A DNA stretch of 64,000 nucleotides from Thalassomonas actiniarum (GTDB lineage: Bacteria > Pseudomonadota > Gammaproteobacteria > Enterobacterales > Alteromonadaceae): positions 3,782,001 through 3,846,000 of the forward strand of contig NZ_CP059735.1 in assembly GCF_000948975.2 (NCBI RefSeq), read 5' to 3'. The position numbers and the translations under genes are program-made. Below are positions 8,918 to 15,728 of this stretch, in pieces. How positions within the stretch are numbered: the first letter of the stretch is position 1; the number at the start of each line of letters is the position of its first letter. The notes beneath the pieces were generated by a model. That model saw nothing but the letters and a program-made list of their open reading frames with translations. It was not told the origin of the DNA and made no database searches.

Positions 8918-9727
8918 TTGGAAACCCCTGATGCCGGGGTGATGATTGTCGCGCATCGCGCCTGTTGGCAAAAAGCACCTGAAAACTCTTTGAAAGCTAT
9001 CGACGACTGTATCGCCTTAGGGATAGATATCATTGAAATTGATGTGCGCAAAAGCCAAGACGGCGTTTTGGTGTTAATGCATGACAGTACGGTAGAGCGA
9101 ACCACAAATGGCATCGGTAAAGTTTCAGAGCTGACCTTGGCGCAATTAAAAAAGCTGCAACTAAAAACGGGTAATGGTCAGCAGGGAATGTTAACTCACC
9201 AGCGTATTCCGACATTTAAGGAGGTTTTACTCAGCACCAAGGGCAAGATCCTGATTAACCTTGATGCCAAAGAAGATGTTTTTGCTGCGGCAATAAAAGA
9301 GGCTTCATCATTAGGCATGGAAAAGCAGTTAATTATCAAAATAGAAGTACCGGCGGAGAATGCCAAACTAAGCGCTTTTAATTTTTTACCCCGAACTCAC
9401 TTTATGCCCAAAATTACCCAAGGAAAAGGGGCTCTGGGTATATTGGCGTCGCAATATATCAGCTATAACCCGGTGGCGTTTGAAGTTAAGGCCAAGACCG
9501 AAGCCTATCTTATAGAAGGGGCTGATGATATCGCTGAAATAGGCGCCAGATTATGGGTGAATACCTTATCGGCTACCCCTGAAAAAGCCGCCGGACATAT
9601 CGATGTGTTAGCAATAAAAGATCCCGACGCCCACTGGGGGCGACTGGTGGAACTTGGTGTCGGCATGTTCCAGACCGATGAGCCAGAAGCCTTGTTGAAT
9701 TACCTGGTGGCTAAAGGTTTACGCTAA
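8918..9727 (+). CDS. Glycerophosphodiester phosphodiesterase family protein, N-terminally shortened
   Basis: GDPD TIM-barrel protein that would hydrolyse glycerophosphodiesters to glycerol 3-phosphate and an alcohol. Catalytic features are present: VAHRACWQKAPENS (His/Arg pair and the Glu-Asn), IEIDVRKSQDG (metal-binding Glu-Asp) and LMHDSTVERTTNG (second His). The C-terminal barrel strands end in GMFQTDEPEALLNYL, so the enzyme core is complete. The 5' end is odd. The frame is open only from 8876 and contains no ATG before the conserved core; the earliest start of any kind that fits is TTG at 8918. Relatives usually carry a signal peptide and a lead-in helix, of which only the tail (IERLINRLETPD) is readable here. 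The dispersed repeat just upstream may have replaced the start, so the gene may be silent. Confidence 0.75.
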   Translation: METPDAGVMIVAHRACWQKAPENSLKAIDDCIALGIDIIEIDVRKSQDGVLVLMHDSTVERTTNGIGKVSELTLAQLKKLQLKTGNGQQGMLTHQRIPTFKEVLLSTKGKILINLDAKEDVFAAAIKEASSLGMEKQLIIKIEVPAENAKLSAFNFLPRTHFMPKITQGKGALGILASQYISYNPVAFEVKAKTEAYLIEGADDIAEIGARLWVNTLSATPEKAAGHIDVLAIKDPDAHWGRLVELGVGMFQTDEPEALLNYLVAKGLR

Positions 9728-10182
9728 ACTCGTTGCCTTTACCTAAACATCAAGGGTCAGTCTTGTATTTTGCAGTACAACTAAATTTGAAGAACAATTA
9801 GGGACATCAAAAAATGAATGAACACACCACCAGCTTGTCAGTTTTTGAGGTTCAAAACGGCTTTAAAAGTAAAGGGAAATATACCGGGAACACTTAACAT
9901 TATTGGCTCTACAACCCCATATTTAACAGGCCCGGCCATGAACCAACAAATAGCATATCAAACCACATTTAATGCAGATATTGGTCTAAAAAACAACTGA
10001 ACCACTGTTGCTTTATCCAGCAGGTTAGTCTTTTATTAAAGGAGCCTCTAAGCAACAAAGGAGCGCCCCACCCCAGTAATATTGATAACGTACCGCAATA
10101 CTTTGCTAAGCAACAACCGCAACCCCTGAGTGCTCGAACACCCAGAGATTGCTAACCACAACGAACTACTCAGGAGTCCATC
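9728..10182. other. Gene-free spacer before the SymE-like gene
   Basis: A 455-bp stretch with a degenerate REP-like sequence at its left end and the leader of the SymE-like gene at its right end. A 60-codon frame at 9818-10000 has no supporting features and is not called. If this SymE gene is controlled like E. coli symE, an antisense RNA promoter would lie in the last 150 bp on the minus strand, but I could not identify one. Confidence 0.5.
9754..9787 (+). repeat. Degenerate third REP-like sequence
   Basis: The segment starting GGGTCAGTCTTGTATTTTGC, 27 bp after the GDPD stop codon, resembles the 5' half of the 55-bp dispersed repeat (GGGTCAG, TCTT, ATTTTGCA, TAAAT kept) but has lost several bases. 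It may be a related REP subtype rather than a decayed copy. Confidence 0.45.
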
Positions 10183-10452
10183 ATGGCTGAATCTAATCAT
10201 ACGTCAGAGCCAAGCTCGGCAAAAGCAAAATATCCCGCTACCCGCCAACTAACGGTATTGGAAACCATATGTGAGAACGCCGCCAAAACCCGCGGGGTTG
10301 GCCTTAATTATGTGCCGGTAACGCTGGAACCTTATATTGTATTAAGAGGCAAGTGGCTCACACAGGCCGGTTTTACCGTAGGGCAAAAGGTCACGGTTAC
10401 CACCAACCAAGATGAGTTGCTGATAATACCAACCCCTGCTTCCCCCGAGTAG
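10183..10452 (+). CDS. SymE-like toxin/DNA-binding protein
   Basis: An 89-aa protein resembling the SymE family, which has a swapped-hairpin (AbrB-like) fold. SymE was described as a type I toxin repressed by the antisense RNA SymR, and later work points to nucleoid/DNA binding. The family pattern is visible: RQLTVLETICENA near residue 22, a Pro-rich link, then the core YIVLRGKWLTQAGFTVGQKV followed by a strand ending in LLIIP. Residues 1-20 are polar and variable. The ATG at 10183 follows CAGGAGTCC, a good ribosome site. It stands alone on the plus strand between a damaged GDPD gene and a vgrG fragment; SymE-like genes are often found with Rhs/VgrG effector loci, which fits this setting. No SymR promoter was identified. 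Confidence 0.75.
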   Translation: MAESNHTSEPSSAKAKYPATRQLTVLETICENAAKTRGVGLNYVPVTLEPYIVLRGKWLTQAGFTVGQKVTVTTNQDELLIIPTPASPE

Positions 10453-10911
10453 GCGGCTAAACCCTAGTTGGTTAAAACCTAGTTAAAAAAGCAGCTGCTG
10501 CGCCTTGGCATTTACGCAGCAGCTAATACTTACAAGCAATAGCGAAGGCTCTTGAACAATTGCAATAGAACAGGAGTTGATTATTGGGCTGAAAGGGCCA
10601 GGTCTTTCATTTTGCAACAGCTTAAAATTCACTTATTAAATCATTGGAAGAATAAGCAAGCTTGAACAGCCAAAACTAAATACTGGGCCTAACCTTATTA
10701 TTCCTCACCACCACCATTGGGGCTGGCCAAAAAGGGTATAAAAAACAGAAGCCATAGTGAGCTAATAAAACGGCATATAATTGTCATAGGGATATGTTGT
10801 AATGCTCATCCTTTTTCTGTGGTATAAATGTATACGCAGCAGCACTGCTCTACCGAATCAGTCAGCCGCCAGCCAAAATAGTGTTTTTTCCGTCTACATT
10901 GATGGTTTTGA
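10453..10911. other. Spacer holding repeat copy 2 and decayed sequence
   Basis: About 460 bp without an intact gene. It contains dispersed repeat copy 2. Further right the sequence is probably decayed DNA upstream of the vgrG fragment: a 74-codon frame at 10802-11026 overlaps the fragment in another frame and has no independent support. Confidence 0.5.
10595..10649 (+). repeat. Dispersed 55-bp repeat, copy 2 (REP/MITE-like)
   Basis: Begins GGGCCAGGTCTTTCATTTTG and matches 8805-8859 in the same orientation with four transitions. The two copies bracket a 1.7-kb segment with the shortened GDPD gene and the SymE-like gene. Direct repeats of this kind can mediate deletion or exchange of the DNA between them. 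Confidence 0.8.
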
Positions 10912-11079
10912 GTGTGTGCCCAAAGCCCCCGTGTCGGCCAGGAAGTGTTGCTGGACTTTATCAACGGCTATCCCAACCAGCCTATTATCAGCGACAGCAG
11001 CACAGGCATTAAGAGCTCAAAGTTAAAAGTCAGCGACAACGCCATTGCCCTGAAAGCAGCGCAGATAAAGTTGAACTAA
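10912..11079 (+). pseudogene. vgrG (type VI secretion tip) fragment
   Basis: In the frame ending at the TAA of 11077-11079 the sequence reads SPRVGQEVLLDFINGYPNQP, then IISDSSTGIKSS. This matches the highly conserved gp5/OB-fold region of VgrG (usual form PRVGQEVLVDFLEGDPDRP, followed by a QSGIKTRSS-like segment). The frame is stopped by a TGA at 10909 on the 5' side, and the expected downstream VgrG needle repeats are missing after IALKAAQIKLN. Only about 55 codons of a roughly 650-codon gene survive. It lies 38 bp upstream of the lipase gene, the place where an effector-carrying vgrG would be expected. This is the only type VI secretion component recognised in the window. Confidence 0.75.
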
Positions 11080-11116
11080 AATATGCACTCAAGGATGAAC
11101 AAAGGAATGATATTAC

Positions 11117-12670
11117 ATGGACCTGCTTAAATATCCCGGCGTCGGTCACAGCGGGCATTTTTGCAAAGGGCATTATCTTTTTTGCAACTTCGGTTATCAG
11201 TACCTTGCCTGCAAAGCAGTAGACAAGCCGGATGATCCGCTACTGGGACTGCCATTGATGGCCTGTTACGCCGACCTATATTACGCCCGTCTGTTTATAA
11301 CAACCCTGCATCAATGGAAAAATCCACTGGATATCATCAGCCGGTTGATGTGTTACCTGCTTGGTGATGAACATAGCCTGTCGCGTTTTAGCGAGGCACA
11401 GGCAATAAATTACCTGGTGGATAGACTGCTCAACCGGGACTTGCTAATTTTTGAGATGGACGAGCCGAGAATGACCTTTAGCGGTCATAGGGGCAGTGAT
11501 ATATCGCCATCAAGCACAGCAAAAAATACCGATGTCGTGTTAACTCAAGGGGATACATCGAAACCGGCAGCTGTAACCACGCTGGCAACCCCAGCAACAA
11601 GTTCGTCAATATATTCGAAGCAAAGCGAACAGGCTGGAGTACAAAAAAATAGCTCGGGCGAGGATGTTAAGCTTGCAACAGAACAAGCCAATGCCGAGTT
11701 ATTAGCCAGACCGCTAACACAGCAAGAAGTAGCCTTAACAGCAGAGCAAAGAAAAGAGCGCTACCAGCAGCGACAGGCGTTAATTGCCAGAACAGCAGGC
11801 GCGCCAGAAATAGCCCGGGCCAGGGAACGCCTGGCTTTTAATAATGATAATATTTTACGGGCCGAAGCTGCTGATTACGTATACCGTGTTGATGAATTTA
11901 ACCGCGACCATATTAAAGAGTTACCGCCAGCACCGGTGGGCCTGGAATTGCTGGACGCCAAGCAAATTCCAGGCATGGAAGGTGCGCTATTAACCAGTAA
12001 AGAAACCGGCTTTGGCGCTGCCTTGTTTAAGTCATCAGTAAATGATGAAACCATGTTAACGTATCGGGGCACTAATAATGATGTGACCGGAAAAAAAGAC
12101 TGGAAAACAAATTTTAGGCAAGGAACGGGCAAGGAAACCGCTCAATATAACCAGGCGATGGATTTAGCTGATATTACTAGCAGTATAATGGGAAATGAGG
12201 TCAGTATTGTCGGCCACTCTCTTGGTGGGGGCTTAGCCTCTGCCGGAGTTGCTGTTTCGGGTAATAAGGGGTATACCTTTAACGCGGCCGGTTTACATCC
12301 CAATACGGCAAAACGTTATGGTGGTTTGAGCAATGAGGACGCAGGAAAGCTTATTACTACCCAGGCGGTATCAGGTGAGGTACTAACCGGCGCACAAAAA
12401 CATGGTAATAAAGCGGTAACAGGTATTGCTGGTACTGCTGGTTTTGCCTTAGGTGGGCCGTTAGGTGCTGCGGCTGCAATAATTGCGCAAAAAGCTTTTA
12501 CGGATGATGTACCTCAGGCGATAGGAAAAATGAAACCCTTGCCCAGTGTTAATGGCGGCAACCCGGTAACCCGTCACGCTATGGAGCAGGTTATCACCGG
12601 CATTGAGGCACAAAAAGAAGAAGATAAAGCTATTTTGAATAACCATATAAAGGCTTATTATGGTGATTAA
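11117..12670 (+). CDS. Class 3 lipase-type protein, putative type VI secretion effector
   Basis: A 517-aa protein with a C-terminal alpha/beta hydrolase of the lipase class 3/DUF2974 kind. The strand TYRGTNN (residues 315-321) corresponds to the family's FRGT motif, and GHSLGGG (366-372) places the nucleophile Ser368. Candidate acid and base residues follow, including His488 in TRHAMEQVI. A glycine-rich hydrophobic segment (about 435-461) could insert in membranes. Residues 1-115 form an unrecognised domain, and 120-200 is a Ser/Thr/Ala-rich linker. There is no signal peptide, as expected for a type VI cargo. A vgrG fragment lies just upstream and predicted periplasmic lipoproteins just downstream, the first overlapping its 3' end by 11 bp. 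This is the usual order VgrG, phospholipase effector, immunity. The effector role is inferred. Confidence 0.82.
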   Translation: MDLLKYPGVGHSGHFCKGHYLFCNFGYQYLACKAVDKPDDPLLGLPLMACYADLYYARLFITTLHQWKNPLDIISRLMCYLLGDEHSLSRFSEAQAINYLVDRLLNRDLLIFEMDEPRMTFSGHRGSDISPSSTAKNTDVVLTQGDTSKPAAVTTLATPATSSSIYSKQSEQAGVQKNSSGEDVKLATEQANAELLARPLTQQEVALTAEQRKERYQQRQALIARTAGAPEIARARERLAFNNDNILRAEAADYVYRVDEFNRDHIKELPPAPVGLELLDAKQIPGMEGALLTSKETGFGAALFKSSVNDETMLTYRGTNNDVTGKKDWKTNFRQGTGKETAQYNQAMDLADITSSIMGNEVSIVGHSLGGGLASAGVAVSGNKGYTFNAAGLHPNTAKRYGGLSNEDAGKLITTQAVSGEVLTGAQKHGNKAVTGIAGTAGFALGGPLGAAAAIIAQKAFTDDVPQAIGKMKPLPSVNGGNPVTRHAMEQVITGIEAQKEEDKAILNNHIKAYYGD

Positions 12671-13490
12671 TAACAAGAGATATAAAATATTGACCTACAA
12701 ATTCAAAGGGATATGTAGCAAGCTGATAAAAACTCTAGGTTTATTTTCATTGGGTTTGCTAGCGGCTTGTAATACAGGAGATAAAATGAAAGCTGAAGAG
12801 TTTTTTACCCCCCAAATGGTGTTGCTTTTAAAAACCATTAAACAAGGAAATGAAGATAAAGCCCGGTCAATGATAGCCCAAGGGCTTAAATTAAACAGCC
12901 ATGGTGATGAAGGTATCACACCCTTATTTTGGTTAATGCTAGATAAAGATCTTAAGGCGATTGAGTTGGCGTTAAAGCTTGGCGCCGATCCTAATTTTAC
13001 TGCTCCCTATGGTCAACATACCGTGGCCACCATCGTAGGGGAAGGAGATGACGATATTTTGGCTTTATTATTGGAATATGGTGGTGATGCCAATGCGGTG
13101 GATCTTGATGGCTTTCCCGCTATTTTTAAATCAATAGGTCATGACAATTGGCAACAAATAAACATGTTACTTGCTGCCGGGGCTGATTTAAATAATACCG
13201 ATCCAGGACAGAGAAATGCTCCACTATATGCTTCATCTTTAAATAAGTTTGAAATTATTTATAAACTTATTGGTTTAGGGGCAAACTTTCATCAACCCAG
13301 TTCTGGAGGGATAACCCTTGCATGGCAAATTCATAGAAAATTAACAAAAAACCTGCTTAATCCTGAGTTTGAGGCTTATGGCTGGGCACTCAAAACTAAA
13401 GAACTGTTGATTGAAAAAGGTATTAAGTTTCCACCATTATCACCTGAGCAAGTTCGCAAGCGGATGAAAAATGGTGAAGCCATAAATTAA
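12660..13490 (+). CDS. Ankyrin-repeat lipoprotein, putative lipase immunity protein (copy 1)
   Basis: A 276-aa predicted lipoprotein. A basic N-terminus and hydrophobic core (LIKTLGLFSLGLLAAC) end in a LAAC lipobox with acylated Cys at about residue 36. The mature part carries ankyrin repeats, recognisable from ELALKLGADPNF, LLLEYGGDANAVD and MLLAAGADLNNTD at 30-35-residue spacing. Export to the periplasmic face of the envelope would place it where a phospholipase effector from a neighbouring cell acts; lipoprotein and ankyrin-type immunity proteins are known beside type VI lipases. The ATG at 12660 lies inside the 3' end of the lipase gene, indicating translational coupling. A near-identical paralogue occurs at 14615-15412. 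The immunity role is inferred. Confidence 0.82.
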   Translation: MVINNKRYKILTYKFKGICSKLIKTLGLFSLGLLAACNTGDKMKAEEFFTPQMVLLLKTIKQGNEDKARSMIAQGLKLNSHGDEGITPLFWLMLDKDLKAIELALKLGADPNFTAPYGQHTVATIVGEGDDDILALLLEYGGDANAVDLDGFPAIFKSIGHDNWQQINMLLAAGADLNNTDPGQRNAPLYASSLNKFEIIYKLIGLGANFHQPSSGGITLAWQIHRKLTKNLLNPEFEAYGWALKTKELLIEKGIKFPPLSPEQVRKRMKNGEAIN

Positions 13491-13530
13491 GTTTACGAAT
13501 GCTTGCTGAGTAATTAGAGGCATTCCTGGC

Positions 13531-13586
13531 AATGAAAAGTGTTTGATTATAGGGCTAGATACGGGCTTGAATTAACAGGGAAGGTT
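13531..13586 (+). repeat. Remnant of another 159-aa gene copy plus its spacer
   Basis: The bases around ATGAAAAGTGTTTGATTATAG match the 3' end and following spacer of the second 159-aa gene (ATGAAAAGTATTTGATTACAG near 14560-14580), ending in the same AACAGGGAA ribosome site. This appears to be the last few codons (MKSV, stop) of a deleted upstream copy. It shows the array was once longer or has been shuffled. Confidence 0.65.
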
Positions 13587-14066
13587 ATGTCTTTTTTAAA
13601 CACTCAAAATTTACCCGCTGGTCATCGTACTGCTGTCGAGCTAGGTGATGCTTTTAAAGATGGAGAAATATTATATTTAATAGTAAGTAATAATGAGGTT
13701 ATTTTTCTTCGTAAAGAAGTCTGGAATGTTGGAGATTGTTTAGATGAGGATGAACCTGGCTTTACTTTAGAGCAGTTTATTCTGCCGCGTAGTGCTATAT
13801 CCTGGTTAGTGGATATTATCGAAAATAAATTTTGGAAAAAGCCTAGTCAGGGTGGCGCACCAGCAGATGTTTTACATTACGAACATATTTTTGATGATGA
13901 GGATATTGAGATACGATTTACTCCAAATTGTCTTAAGGAGTTTGAATCCGGAGTTAGCATCATTAATTACTCCAGACCTCATGGACGCTTAAAGTTTTCA
14001 CGTTTTGCAATTCCTTACCACACCTTAAGAGAGAAAAAACTACTACAAATGATGAAAAGCATTTGA
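13587..14066 (+). CDS. Unknown 159-aa protein in immunity array (copy 1)
   Basis: I do not recognise the family. The start is taken as ATG 13587, behind AACAGGGAAGG, because the paralogue starts at the same point; a GTG at 13539 would add residues encoded by spacer DNA. It is a cytosolic-looking protein without signal peptide or membrane segment. Conserved blocks shared with the second copy are AVELGDAFKDGEILYLI, WLVDIIENKFWKKPSQGG, DVLHYEHIF and NYSRPHGRLKFS. Overall identity between copies is roughly 60-65 percent by eye. It sits between two ankyrin lipoprotein genes downstream of the lipase gene, so a second immunity component or a chaperone for the lipase is plausible. Lack of an export signal fits the latter less remotely than a periplasmic immunity role. 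Confidence 0.78.
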   Translation: MSFLNTQNLPAGHRTAVELGDAFKDGEILYLIVSNNEVIFLRKEVWNVGDCLDEDEPGFTLEQFILPRSAISWLVDIIENKFWKKPSQGGAPADVLHYEHIFDDEDIEIRFTPNCLKEFESGVSIINYSRPHGRLKFSRFAIPYHTLREKKLLQMMKSI

Positions 14067-14093
14067 TGTAATCTTGGATTATCAGGGAAAGTT

Positions 14094-14573
14094 ATGTCCT
14101 TTTTAAATATTAAAAACTTACCCACTGGATATCATATTGTTGTCGAACTAGTTGATGCTTTTAAAAGTGGTGAAATACTTTATTTAATAACAAATGATCA
14201 TGAGGCAATATTTCAACGAAAAGATGTTTATTTAAGTACGGGATTTCGAAAGGAAGATGAGCCTGGCTACAGTTTAAAAGAATTTACAGTGCCTTTATTA
14301 TCACTCCCCTGGCTTGTTGATATTATTGAAAATAAATTCTGGAAGAAGCCGAGCCAGGGAGGAGCTTCCACAGATGTTTTACATTATGGGCATGTGTTTG
14401 AGCATGAAGATATTGAGATTCGTTTTAGCCCGAATTGTCGAAAGGAATTTGAATCAGGTATCACTATCACAAATTATTCAAGGCCCCATGGACGCTTGAA
14501 ATATTCATATATTGGGATCCCTTATTACACTTTGAAAGATAAAAAACTACTCCAGGCCATGAAAAGTATTTGA
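14094..14573 (+). CDS. Unknown 159-aa protein in immunity array (copy 2)
   Basis: Tandem paralogue of the preceding gene and the same length. It starts at ATG 14094 behind an identical-type AGGGAAAG ribosome site, 27 bp after the first copy stops. Shared blocks are VVELVDAFKSGEILYLI, WLVDIIENKFWKKPSQGG, DIEIRFSPNC and NYSRPHGRLKYS. Divergent stretches are the segment after QRKDVY and the middle of the C-terminal third. No signal peptide or membrane segment is seen. Divergence well beyond that between the two ankyrin copies suggests either an older duplication or selection for different specificity. The function is unknown. The gene is followed closely by the second ankyrin lipoprotein, whose start region is itself derived from a further copy of this gene. 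Confidence 0.78.
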   Translation: MSFLNIKNLPTGYHIVVELVDAFKSGEILYLITNDHEAIFQRKDVYLSTGFRKEDEPGYSLKEFTVPLLSLPWLVDIIENKFWKKPSQGGASTDVLHYGHVFEHEDIEIRFSPNCRKEFESGITITNYSRPHGRLKYSYIGIPYYTLKDKKLLQAMKSI

Positions 14574-14614
14574 TTACAGGGCTAGTTATGAAACTTGGAT
14601 TAACAGGGAAAGTT

Positions 14615-15412
14615 ATGTCTTTTTTAAACACTCCGCTGGACATCGTACTGAAAATATTAGCTTTGTTATCCCTGGGGTTATTAATGGCTTGCAATACAGG
14701 AGACAAAATGAAAGCAGAAGCGTTTTTTACCTCTGATCTGGTGTTGCTATTAAAAGCCATCAAACAAGGAAATGAAGATAAAGCCCAGTCTATGATAGCT
14801 CAAGGGCTTAAATTAAACAGCCATGGTGATGAGGGTATCACGCCCTTATTTTGGTTAATGCTAGATAAAGATCTTAAAGCGATTGAGTTGGCTTTAAAGC
14901 TTGGCGCCGATCCCAATTTTACAGCTCCGGACGGCCAACATACCGTGGCCACCATCGTAGGGGAAGGAGATGATGATATTTTGGCTCTCTTGTTGGAATA
15001 TGGTGGTGATGCCAATGCGGTGGATCTTGATGGCTTTCCAGCAATTTTCAAATCAATTGGTCATGACAATTGGCAACAAATAAACATGTTACTTGCTGCC
15101 GGGGCTGATTTAAATAAGACAGATCCAGGACAAAGAAATCCCCCTTTGTACGCCTCTTTTATAAACAAATATGAAAGTGCTTATAAGCTTATTGGATTAG
15201 GGGCCGATTACCATAAAGCTAGTAGTAGCGGAATCACACTTGCCTGGAACATATATAGTGATCTTGCGGATAATTTGCTTAATCCTGAATATGATGCTTA
15301 CGGTTGGGCACTAAAAATCAAAGAGTTACTTATTGAGAAAGGCATTAAATTTCCGCCGTTATCACCCGAGCAAGTTCGTGAGCGGGTAAAAAATGGTGAA
15401 GACATAAACTAA
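14615..15412 (+). CDS. Ankyrin-repeat lipoprotein (copy 2) with chimeric 5' end
   Basis: A 265-aa paralogue of the ankyrin lipoprotein at 12660. From MKAE onward the two are almost identical for about 120 residues (ankyrin repeats ELALKLGADPNF, LLLEYGGDANAVD, MLLAAGADLNKTD), then differ more after LYAS. The lipobox is LMAC. The 5' end is not that of copy 1. The ribosome site and first codons (MSFLNTPLDIVL, from ATGTCTTTTTTAAACACT) match the start of the 159-aa genes with a 10-bp deletion, then fuse into the lipoprotein leader. ATG 14615 is preferred because it shares the ribosome site of those genes; in-frame ATG 14588 and TTG 14570 are alternatives. A putative second immunity protein, expressed from a captured start. 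Confidence 0.82.
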   Translation: MSFLNTPLDIVLKILALLSLGLLMACNTGDKMKAEAFFTSDLVLLLKAIKQGNEDKAQSMIAQGLKLNSHGDEGITPLFWLMLDKDLKAIELALKLGADPNFTAPDGQHTVATIVGEGDDDILALLLEYGGDANAVDLDGFPAIFKSIGHDNWQQINMLLAAGADLNKTDPGQRNPPLYASFINKYESAYKLIGLGADYHKASSSGITLAWNIYSDLADNLLNPEYDAYGWALKIKELLIEKGIKFPPLSPEQVRERVKNGEDIN

Positions 15413-15728
15413 CGGTATCTGACGGAATTAACTGCGATTCGATATTACATGCTCCTGTAAATTTTAACCTTCTTTAATTCGAACTACGTGTCCATTTTAT
15501 TTACATTTTTTTTATGGCACTAAAACAACGAATTACAGCCTTTTGTATTTTAAGGTTATTTTTTTGTGGTACATGCTTTGCTGTGACCGGCTGTTGTAAA
15601 AATCTGAAAGTTTAAAAAGGAAATCACCGAGTTATACAATATTACTTATGATGGCTAAGGAAGCAGTGCCAGTAAGTGATATGTGATGTAAGGGGATGTA
15701 TATCACCACCACTTTATAAAAGGATATT
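15413..15728. other. Spacer between immunity array and PEP-CTERM gene
   Basis: About 316 bp, AT-rich, with no gene or convincing terminator recognised. The right end should contain the promoter of the PEP-CTERM gene. Confidence 0.5.

Noticed and set aside
9818-10000. 60-codon plus-strand frame
   Set aside because: No good ribosome site, no hydrophobic or motif pattern, and it lies in repeat-rich spacer DNA.
10802-11026. 74-codon plus-strand frame
   Set aside because: It runs across the vgrG fragment in a different phase; the conserved VgrG reading lies in the other frame and this one has no family features.
8783-15412. Prophage or integrative element
   Set aside because: No integrase, structural phage genes, tRNA target or flanking attachment repeats were found; the region is better explained by REP-like repeats and an effector/immunity locus.
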